From Rachycentron canadum (Eukaryota; Chordata; Actinopteri; Carangiformes; Rachycentridae): a stretch of DNA of 64,000 nt. The translations under genes and the position numbers were made by a program. Location of the stretch: positions 13,996,523-14,060,522 of the forward strand of contig CM076658.1 of NCBI GenBank assembly GCA_038496675.1. Reading direction: 5' to 3'. Numbering within the stretch: the stretch's first letter is position 1; every line of letters begins with the position of its first letter. Shown here piece by piece: positions 15,181-25,300 of the stretch. The notes below the pieces were generated by a model. It worked only from the letters and a program-made list of their open reading frames with translations, was not told the DNA's origin and did no database searches.

Positions 15181-15640
15181 GGCCCCTCCGGTGGCTGCTG
15201 ACTGGGGCTGGTGGTGCGGGCTCGTTGTTGGTGTCAGGTGTAGATGAGCTGCACAGAATTCATTCATAACCAGAGTAAACAGTTGGTGCAACAGTGTAAC
15301 GCGGTCGCGTCAACGCGCGGCTCACTGACAGCTGCCTCGGTCCGCACACTCATCCCCGCGTCCCACCGTCAACCCACACCGCTTCTCGTCAAACTGTGGG
15401 AATGCGAGGGTTTCAATTTCACCACGCGCGTCGCGTCTGTCGATGAATGTCACGTACGGAGGGAAATAATTACCTTTCGACGGGGTTGGACCCGTCAGAG
15501 ATGTCCGCCGGCTCCGTCGCTCTGACTCTCGGTGCATCTATTTGTGTCTCTGTCCAGTATAATGGTTTAGTCTTGTGAGCGTCAGACGTCACTTCCGGAC
15601 ACTCTGGCCCGTTCACCTGTAAACACCAGCGTCCTCAGAG
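15180..15640. promoter_or_regulatory. CpG-rich promoter-like block, possibly bidirectional
   Basis: CG dinucleotides are clustered here (densest about 15295-15500), unlike the flanks. At 15584-15591 there is a CRE/ATF-like site (AGACGTCA), immediately followed at 15591-15598 by an ETS-family site (ACTTCCGG). Such paired sites are typical of housekeeping, often bidirectional, vertebrate promoters. A minus-strand donor follows at 15474/15473 and a plus-strand donor at 15794/15795. Promoter activity is inferred from composition and motifs only. Confidence 0.55.
15474..15537 (-). other. Possible first exon of an unknown minus-strand gene
   Basis: On the minus strand an ATG at 15537 opens a frame beginning MHRESERRSRRTSLTGPTPS that runs into a good donor (AAAG|GTAATT) at 15474/15473. 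It sits inside the CpG block. No downstream exon was recognised in 1-15 kb, so neither coding status nor identity is known; it may be untranslated or chance. The true 5' end would lie upstream, about 15540-15600. Confidence 0.25.
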
Positions 15641-15782
15641 ATCGTCTATGGGCGAGATGACTCCAAGGACACAGCTTTAAACCCGAGGAAGTGGGCGTAA
15701 AGCAGAAATAGAGCTCTTTTAGCAAGAAGTCAGCAAGTGTCTGTTTCGCCAGGGTGAAGCAGAGACGGAGATTTCTGTCTGC

Positions 15783-15794
15783 ATGGCAGTGGTG
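15783..15794 (+). other. Possible end of a plus-strand first exon (MAVV|gtaagt)
   Basis: Downstream of the CpG block the plus strand reads ATG GCA GTG GTG followed by a strong donor, GTAAGT, at 15795. This could be a short first coding exon. No second exon was found before the transposon remnants and the trpm2 3' end, so it may be a non-coding transcript or chance. Confidence 0.15.
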
Positions 15795-16004
15795 GTAAGT
15801 AAATAACATCTTTAAGGGGAAATATTTCACTCAACGTGTGTTTAACAAATGAATTCCTGCTTTTCAGATAAAGATTTTACTTACATAACAGATCTGTTTA
15901 AAATCAAAGTTAAAAATGATCTAATCCTCAAAAGTATTATAACACTGCTCATTTATATATATCATATAAAGCCACCAATAATAATATTTTAATATATATG
16001 AATT

Positions 16005-16410
16005 TACAGCAATGTGCAATCCATCATAAAATACCGTCAGGGAGGCGTCTGATCAGTCCCAGTTCCTCCTGCAGCAGGACAATGATTCCAAACAGCCAGT
16101 CATTCAACACTATCTTCAGATACAAGAACAAGGGTCCTGCAGTCGAGCCGCGATCGCAACATCATTCTCATCATTCAGTCAGTCTGAAAATACACGAAGA
16201 GACAGAAGAAACTGAGACGGGCTAAACCCACAGAAAAACTGTGGCAACTTGTCCAAGACACTTGAATCAACCTACCCACTAAGTACTTTGGAAAAGGAGA
16301 AGTGGTGCTCATTTAAAGGCAAAGGGTAGTCACAGCAAATGTTTGATTTGATTTAGGTTTGCTTGCCTCTGTTTGTATGAAATAAACTGATCAATTACTT
16401 TTAAATGCAA
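16005..16410 (+). mobile_element. Tc1/mariner transposon remnant (3' part of transposase)
   Basis: The plus strand carries broken pieces of the C-terminal Tc1-like transposase: IPSGRRLIS near 16031-16057, then QQDNDS in another frame near 16074-16091, where the family has the second catalytic Asp in QQDNDPKHT. The familiar 3' end with its TTTGATTTGATTTAG stretch follows (about 16343). Frameshifts and stops show it is dead. The 5' half and inverted repeats were not identified. It lies between the CpG block and the trpm2 3' end. Confidence 0.8.
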
Positions 16411-17310
16411 GTTTGATTTCCCTAAGCCATGACACACACATGGCCTCTACTGTCTCTGTATTACAACAACTGGCAGTGGACAATTCATATTTCTAGACTA
16501 AACTATTTTTTAGGAACTGCAGAGCTACAGTTGCTTCAGTAGTCTGACCACATTTTGTAATGTGTTCAAAGTAATAACTACCAGCTTGCATAGTAAAGCA
16601 ACTGGATTATACAGTGCTACAACAATTCACAGCACTAGGCCACACAAATGGAGAAGTTGCTTACACTACCAAAGAATATAAATAAATAAATATGAATGGC
16701 TTTACAGCTGCAGGGGCAACTCAACTAACAACCAGACAAACAGATCTAAAAAAAAAAAAGAAAGAAAGAAAGAAAGAAAAAACATGCAATGAATCACAGT
16801 TGCTTATTTTACAGCATCGTGTTGTCCCTCTGTTTGTAGTACCATTAAAAAAAGGGGGCGGAGTGGGACTTCTTTGTTCAACTCCTCTCTGATGCCGTGG
16901 TTAAAAATAACCCTGGTATATTTTCAATGGCGCAGCGCCGCCGGTGATTTGCGGTGAAAAAAATAAAAATAAAAATAATAATAATAATAAAACAGACAGA
17001 GGCCTCAGAGTAATTTAGGTGTTTTACTGTGCAACGTGCGTGAAGTGAGCTTATGTTTAAAGAAAAATAAACGCCTCGACGGAAACTTTGCAATAAGTCA
17101 CCACTGTCCTGGCAGAGCCGCAACGGATTTATTTTGAAGGAGCAAAAACAGGGTGTGAAACAGAAACTGCACCGTCTGAGCCAACGAGCGACCTCAGAGC
17201 ATGTCTGACAGGTGGAGAAAACCCCTGACGGAAATGAGAGCAAATGCGATTTAAAGTTTGAAGCCAAGCTCTGAATTTAACAGAGACCTCTGGACAAACA
17301 CCGATTTGTT
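16411..17310. other. Intergenic stretch with A-rich simple repeats
   Basis: No gene recognised. Contains an A-rich GAAA repeat (about 16748-16781) and an AATA/ATA run (about 16956-16991). A minus-strand frame of 129 codons (16878-17267) passes straight through the ATA run and has no recognisable domain. The part next to 17310 may belong to the L1-like remnant. Confidence 0.5.
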
Positions 17311-17316
17311 GCTCAG

Positions 17317-17469
17317 ATGGTCAGAGAAAAGCCCTCACGCCTGGAGACAGAAGGGTTTATAGTCTCAGTTCAAGACCTATACATAGCAGCCGGATTTGCC
17401 TCTTTTGACTCACTGCGAGAGAAATATTCACTACCTCATTCACATTGTAACTCTTTCTGGGAAACATGC

Positions 17470-17553
<84 letters not shown>

Positions 17554-18250
17554 CTTTAAGCCCTCCTGACTCCAGCCGTCTTATTTCCAGAAGGTCTTAT
17601 TTCTGGAACGGGGGTTTATCCATGATCCAGATCTGTTCTGACACCCACTGATTCAATTTAAAAGTTGTTCATCATCTTCATTACTGCAAACTCAGGTCAC
17701 AGAAAATGTACCCCCCTGTTTCACCAATGTGTGACAGATGTAATGGTTAATGTGGAGGGTGCTCTGGCTCGTTCTTTTTGGCCCTGCCCCTTTTGGCTCC
17801 AAATATTGGGCTGGTATTGAAAGGCCTACAGGTCCCTCCACATGGAACCTGGTTTGGCCATCTCTGGTTGCTCACTGACCTCTGTGCGCCTCCCTACAGC
17901 CATGCTACAGTCTTTGAATTTGGGATTGACTGTAGCCAGACAACTAATTCTGAAATCACCCTCCCCTCCTTCCTTTCAGAGATGGATCGCTGACATGACA
18001 TTGGTCATACAGATGGAAAAACAAACAAAAAAAAAAAAATGCTCATCTCTTTGGGACCCATTTCTTGCCCACTTGGGCGAGGCCAGGGGGACCGAGTGAC
18101 TCATCCAGTTTTCCTGCCACAGCCCAAGTTTGTGTCTTTGAGACCTGAGACTTAATGCACTGTACTTTTATGCAGCAGCCTTTTTGTGTTTGTAGTGCTA
18201 AATTGTTTTTGTTTGTTTTTTTTTATCTGGGGCCATCTGTTCTGTTCATA
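17317..18250 (+). mobile_element. L1-like non-LTR retrotransposon 3' remnant
   Basis: Successive plus-strand fragments match the order of an L1-type ORF2 C-terminus: a segment with FASFDSLREKYSLPHSH (about 17396-17446); after the microsatellite, a short stretch with MYPPVSPMCDRCN (about 17707-17745), resembling the family's C-x2-C region; then FW-rich residues; and LILKSPSPPSFQRWIADMT followed by LWDPFLAHLG near the stop (about 17945-18080). Stops and frame changes make it non-functional. The T-rich tail near 18215 fits a LINE 3' UTR. Confidence 0.7.
17466..17553. repeat. (CTAT)n tetranucleotide microsatellite
   Basis: About 21 nearly perfect units lie inside the L1-like remnant. The YLSI-repeat reading frames it generates are not genes. 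Confidence 0.95.
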
Positions 18251-19201
18251 AGTTTGTTTCTTTATAATTAGAGCAAATACCAGACATATGTAAGATGAGG
18301 ACAAAGGCAATACTCAACTCAATTTGTAATAAGTAGCAATTTAATAATATAAAGGCAGAGAACGCTTGATTATGGAAATTGTATGACTATTAGTGAGCAG
18401 GTAAAGTATTTCAGTGGTCGATAAAGTGCTTAGAAGAAATTTTACTTAAATACAAGCAGCAGATGCCACAAATGGAAAAATATTACATTATAAGTCCTGT
18501 ATTCACAGTTTTACTCTTGTGTAAAAGTATTCGCAACAAAAATTAAAAGTACTCATTTTGTTATATGGCTTTTAAGACATACATGTCTGTCATATTACTA
18601 GATTATTAGTGATACGTCCACTTGTAAGTGCCATTTTAATATTGCAGCTGTTCTGTCTGTAGCTTTTTAAACTACTTTATCCCATGTTGGGTGTTTTTAT
18701 CTATCATTCTATATCAGATAATGATTTGCATTTGTACTTTTTGTGTTTAATACACTGTGAAAACATAATGGCACATATACTATTTATATTGATATACTGA
18801 TATTGATATTATATTGTTTTCTGTCAGATAAACAAGTACAGTATTCCCTCTAAAATATAGAAGTAGATATAGGAATTGCATAAAGTGGAAATACACAAGT
18901 GCAACTACTTACATATTGTCCTGATGTATTCATTCTCATTGTACATGTGTGAATTTAAGTGACCAATACAGTGTGTAGATTAAACATTCAGTTTACTGTC
19001 CATTGCCATTCGTGCAAAATGTTGAGAAATCATCCACAGCAGCATACTGTACGTTATGGCTTTACAGCATCTTGTTTCACAGGGTTTTTTTCCACAAGTG
19101 CTTAAAGTGCAACTGACTTAATTTATGTCAGATTTTTTTAAAGGCCACATCTAATAGACAGAAATAAACCTCTGGATCAAGAGACACATCTGTAGCATAA
19201 A
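18251..19201. other. trpm2 3' flank and probable 3' UTR
   Basis: No coding sequence seen. The bases just below 19202 must be trpm2 3' UTR on the minus strand. No canonical AATAAA was found close to the stop; ATTAAA-type variants appear (reverse complement) near 18745 and 18632, which would give a 3' UTR of about 450-570 bases. The end is not determined. Confidence 0.4.
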
Positions 19202-19318
19202 TCAGAACTTCCTGTTGTGCAGCTCAGCAATCCGCCGCAGAGAGTCTCTTTGGTTTGGGCTCAGTCTTGTTTTACTGCTCACCTCCTGCCACTGAAGAGA
19301 GCCGTGGCTGCTCACCAT
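19202..19318 (-). CDS. trpm2: trpm2 last coding exon (NUDT9-H C-terminus, stop)
   Basis: Acceptor TTTTCAG then 38 codons ending in HNRKF and TGA. It aligns with the end of the human protein: GSLQWQEV corresponds to the ASIRWQVV stretch. Phase 0 entry. Confidence 0.85.
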   Translation of the reverse strand: MVSSHGSLQWQEVSSKTRLSPNQRDSLRRIAELHNRKF

Positions 19319-22300
19319 CTGAAAAGAAGATGATCAAAATCAATGGCAAGTGATAATGTAGCTACTACTTTGTTTAACGTCACATAAAAGCAGAGGAACC
19401 TAATCGGTCAAGTTTCTTTTTTGTCAAATTTAAAATAATGGATGCTCCACATATTTTTTTTTAAAACAATACAACAATAGTTTTCTCACCATATTATTGA
19501 TATCTACCATCACCTGGCTCGTTCTGAGCAGGTGAATGTTGAGCACAGTTGTTTGCACCCAGGCATTATCTGTGTTTCTGCTGTCATCCACATAACCCTC
19601 AAACACCTGAAACACAGTAACAAGTTCATCAACAGCAGCATCTAATCTTAAACTAATTATTATTTCTCTTATTCATTTAATTCTCACAGTGATCAAATTA
19701 AACAATGCTGGGCTACAGCTTTGATCCATCCAAAATAACTGTATATAATGATCTCAGCAAAAGTGCTCATTACTACATTCATGAAAGGATTTATTGCAGG
19801 GCTCCTCTATTAGACCACATTAGTTTTATGAATGTAGGAACAATTTGATTCCTGATCCCATTTGGCACAATGTCTCTCAGGTCATCAGATTGAGGCCCCA
19901 CGGTTGTGTCCAGCTCCAAGTTTCAATTATGTAAGTTTTCCTCTTGGGGTCAGTTCAGGAAGATTAACGTAAGTCTTATGTTGAATCTTATTACAGTAAA
20001 TCTCAGCTCCAGACCTAATTATGTCAATGTCAATGTTTCCTTGAGCACATTTGTTCTCCTTAACAAGTCGTTTGTGTTATATTAAACCAAAGTGTTGAAA
20101 AGACCCACCTTTGTTCCCTTTGATACTTTTTCATTGATCTTTTCATACAGCGTCTTTCCCATGGTTCTCTTTAGCGTCAGTGGCAGCTGATCAGCTGATT
20201 GGACAGGTCCCTGAGGGTTTAATTCAGAACCTTTTTATTGAACTTTTCCTACATATGCATTTAATTGTCACAACACAACACAAATAACAACAATCAACAC
20301 CGCAACCGAAAATTTAGGGAATCTAAACCCTATGTTTGGATTTAAATTTTTGTTCAAAGTTGAAGAGGAAAGGCATCCAAAACATCTTTACTGAAATCCT
20401 TTTGGAGTATTTAAATGTTTTGTGTTCGAGACACATCGTAATACTTTCCACCCATTTACAATAAAGTAACTTATTCTGGGAACATCTTTGCTCATCTGCT
20501 TCTCTTATACTGCTGGAAACCAAAAATCTTGTGTATCAGAATCTTTAGCCCATTGCTACTACAGGTGTTTCAAAGAGGGGGAGATTATTTTTTTAATTGA
20601 ACTGTAGTTTCCTCTATCCAAACTTGTATTGGTGAGACTGTAATTTCAATGTGTGAATCACACTAGGGTTTGTCAGGTTTTTCTTTCTGAGATGTTGTGG
20701 TGTGCAAAGCAAATGTTAAAGGCACTGGTTCACAAGAAGTCTGCTCCGTCTCATCCCATACTAGCCCATTATTATGGTAAAATAAACCACCTTGTTAATA
20801 TTGAAAGCCCTTTAATACAGTAAAAGGTTTGGCAATCCCAAGCCCCTATCTGCCTTCTGTCTCTCCACATCTCTCCACAATCATAATCCTTGGGATGGAT
20901 TTGTTCCAGATTTTGTAATAAAGATAAACATGAACCATGCCAATCCTGAGTTTATTATGACAGCCAAAATGACAAGGAGCAATGACCATTAATTTAGCTG
21001 GACTCACCCCAGGTAAAGCTACGGTTCCTTGGCTCTCGTCCCAAACTGCCAGGTACTCCAAAACAGATCTCTCACTGTCTTGCCAGCTAAAATTCAATTT
21101 TTAAATTCAATTCAAAATCTTAGATGATGCCATGCAACACTGTGGTAGTGAAATATCCACTTTCAAAGGCACTCTAAAGAGAGGACGTACCGTGTAACAA
21201 CAAGATCTATATTGAGATTTGGACCCAGTTGACTAAGGGCACCTCGTCCTGTGATGCCAGTTCGTCCTCCTGGGTTTCTGATGACAGATTATTTATATCA
21301 GACATTAAGACTGCTTTAAGTGTCATTTGATGCCTTGTGTATCTTATTTTGTCTTATACCTGTATTTATCCAAGTCCTCATATTCTGATCTGTCGTGAGA
21401 AAGAAGATATGAAATTTAAGGGATAAGGAGTAAGGAGGAGGCTGCCTTGTAATTAGAGAGGGGAGCTGCCCCACACCAAGGTATATTGGAACAAACCATC
21501 ACGTATGACCCTGTCGAAGTCAATACCTACCTGTCTACATCGTCCCCACCGTCAGAGGCATAATAAGTTGGCATGTATGAGCTGAAGCTGACCTGAAAAA
21601 AGAGGACATGAAAACAAACTGGATCCAATACACCCAAACCACATTTCAGGCAGCTGGTATTTTTATGGTGGAAATGTATGTGTATTACCTCCCATGGCAC
21701 TTTCTCCTCAGGCACAGGGAAGCGTGTGAGCTTGCTGTTCGGATATTGAAACTGACGGGCATTCACATGATAACTGTCCTCATTCTCTGACATATTTCTC
21801 ATTGTGTCAAGGGTCTCATCTGTTGTAGTTGATGCTGCAGGGAAGAATTAAAGTGAGTACAAACAAGAGGAAAATTGACATAATGTATTTGAAAAATAAA
21901 GTTTACAATATGTAAATTAACAGTGACAGTGAATGAGGAATTTGGTTCCTGACGCAGTGATGGTGCTTCTTTTGGAGCGAGACCCTGAGGTTTCAGATTA
22001 TCCATAATCCACTGCAGGGCTCTGTTTGAATGGCTGACCTGATGAAACAAAATAAAGTGGGTCAAACACTTTTGATGATAGCTTCTACAGCACTAAAGAT
22101 GACTGATTTTTCACAGAGGACATCTAGAAATAAAATTCAACAAACACACATGAGCGCATCAAGAAGTGTGCCATCACTTCTCAGCACTCTCCTGTAGCAT
22201 TTCAATTACTCCCACAGCATAATATGAAATGCTACAGACACAGGTGCAACATTAGAGATACCCAAAAATCAGGTTACCACCTGCTCCTCTAGTCGAGCCA

Positions 22301-25300
22301 GTCTTTTCATGATGCCATCAAAGCTGATCTCCTCTTCCCTCTCCAGCCGTTCGGTTATGGTGGTAACCCTCAGGAAACAGACAAGCACAGTATGCCATTT
22401 ATTTGGATGTCACTCAGACTGTTTGATGTTTTATACTCACTATATTTAGTCAAAGTAAAATTGAACCTCACCAGCCTGTGGGCTGGGGCCCCCTTGTGGG
22501 CTGTAAAGACATTGCAATTTGCACAACGTCAGCTATGGTGAAAGGATATTATATAGAAAATGAAGTATATGTAGTTTAAAGGTTTAAATACATCTCTCAA
22601 AATTACAATCATGGCAAAAATGGATAGTTAGTTCACAACAGAAAGAATTAAAAGGAAGGAGAGGCAAAGACATGGTGTATTAACACCATCCAGTTCAGTC
22701 ATGAATGTTCAATAATTATCATTAAAACAAAAAGTGCTCTGAGAACATGTTATCTGACCTCTGTATTGTTCTGATGTGGACAATTTTGAGAATTTCATAT
22801 GGGCCATAGTTGGAAAAGGTTGGGAAACCTAGAGGATTGTTTTGCAGTCAGACTTTGCTACATTTCTGAGGGTTTTACTTTTGGGCTGTGTCCAGGATGC
22901 GCCGCTCTGTGCTCTGGCTCTGCTCCTGCTGTGTAGAAAATAGGTATCTGTCTTTCATCAAGGCCTCCCAAGACAACAACTCCTCTTCCTCTATCAGAGG
23001 AAGCTCATTTTCTGAAAAAAAAAGTGCAACATGTGTAGTGTCACTGCCTTAACTATGGGGTCATCAACAAGGAGTCACTGGACGACTGGAGAATCATCAA
23101 GAGGAACATTAACTTGCAACATATTAACTTTTAGTTCGGGATGGGAACAAATTCTATAGAATTGTAAATCTGTCCTAAAAAAAAAAAAAAAAGGTCCAGC
23201 TGGTTGTTTTTGCAGATGGACTTGTTCTGTTGCCACAGAGATGGTAAATGGAAATGAAAAACAGGTTGAACTGGCCAAAGCAAATTTTTTGTATTTTGGA
23301 AATACATCTTTTCCTCTTGGGTGTAATGAGAATAATTTGGCTCATGAATGCTCCATTGTCAACCAAAATAAATAAGAATGAAAGAAAAGTTTTTGACAGG
23401 GCAACAAAGCTAAAACAAGAGAGGAAGTCTGCAGCATCTCATCATGAAGTCTACTTAATAAAAGTAAGAAATAAATAATTCAGTCCTTACTGAACTCCTT
23501 GCACATAATAGGAGGCCTGCACAGCACCACATTCCTGATGAAGAGGTAAAGATGGCTGAGGATGATAAAAGGTGGAGGAGCAGCTGGGCGGCTGTGATAC
23601 TCTTTAATCAGCTCATATCTTTGAAACTTCCATATCCTGTCTGTGTTGTCCTGCACTTCCTGGAACGTGAAGCTGTGGAAGAAAACAAAAGTACACACAG
23701 GATAAAGTTGTGAAAACAATTAAATGTCATCATTTAAGCAAGAAGGACTTGCAGTAAAATTATGTTGTAGTGAAGAGCTCAGGCTCATAAAATGCTGGCT
23801 GAATGAAGACACTGAGGAGAACTCACTTGAAGATAGCTATGAGCAGGTTGAGCAGCAGTATGTTCGCAAAGAGCAAGTAAATGCAAAGCATAATGATGGT
23901 GAGCCACTCAGGGAAGGCTGGTGTTTGGTTTTCATTTAGCACTGGACACTTGGGCTTAAGAGGGTCAGTGCCATTTAGGGTGCAGGAGTCCATGCGAAAT
24001 GCAGTATCTGCAAAGGGCAAAGAGTTTGTTTTCCTAGATGTAATATCTAAAATAAATAAATCTCAAATGTCAAAAGTGTGAATAATTTGTGTTTGACATA
24101 CTAAAACCATTTTACCTGTAAAACTAGACTTATTTACACAGAAATTACTAAAAACTACAAAGAAAACAATGTCGTTCTCCATTTTCACTCACTATCAATG
24201 TTGGTGGGAAAATTTCCAAATATGATGAGGTATGGCTCGTAAACTGCCCCACGGACAATCCAGTCCAGTCGATTGTCATTGTGGATGAGAATGCCTTGTT
24301 TGGCCACGCCGTATGCCACCACCCAGATACTCAGCAGGAACATGAAGAAGAACATGTCCATCATCTGGAGAACAATCAGACATCAGTCACAAGCTAGAAA
24401 GAAAGGAACAACTGAAAACTGTGACAAGTGACATGTAAAGTATGTACACTAATAACTTTATTGACTGGTGCTTGACTTTTACTAGGCTGCAATTTTAAAT
24501 GTAAAACTTCAGAAGGTTGTTTTCATCAATCTGTGTTGCCAAAAGAAACTGCTCTATAACAGATTATATACTTTGCAAGTTTCAATATTTAAAAAGGTTG
24601 CACTTCTGCACAAGCAATAATAGACACTTGAATAAATGGATTGATCAAAGGTTAGTTGAATGGCTGACAGAAATTCAGTGTGGTAACAGACAGTCCTGCT
24701 CCAACACTTTGTTCAAAAACACATTTGATTTATCTGTCATCTGCAGACAAATGGAGGTACAGTGAGGCAGTGGCCTCTTTTTGTATTCGAGGTACAGCTG
24801 TTTTGGCGCTTAGCATTTTGTGTGCTCCAGTCACTCCCAAATAAGATCAGGTCAGCATATATTATATTTGAATATAACCCTCTCACCATCCTCCTGACGA
24901 TGATGATTTTGGGTCCCAGAGTTCGACTGATAGTGAAGATGGCCATGAGACGGAGGCAGAAGACAACAAAATCAATGCAGAGGAGGATTTTACCCGCATA
25001 GAACAGCTCAGATGTCAGCCTGAAATAAAAAGCATGTTAAGAGATAACCCAGGAAATGGAGAGCCTGAAGTGTTTGTCTGGGAGGAGGGAAAAGTACCTT
25101 AATGCAAGGCCAATAATAAACATGAGGATGGAGAGAACATCTAAAATATTCCATAGGTCGTTGATGTATATCCTGACTTTCTTACGAAACCCAAAGCCAT
25201 CAGGATCATGAAACAGCTGAGATGAGAGAGGAGAGGAGTTATTATTTGGAAAATTGGGATTTAGTGATGTAGTGATATACATATTTTTTTAGTAAAAGGA

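Noticed and set aside
16878..17267. 129-codon minus-strand frame
   Set aside because: Includes translated ATA repeats, has no recognisable motif, and adjoins transposon remnants.
17466..17651. Frame encoding YLSI repeats
   Set aside because: Translation of the CTAT microsatellite.
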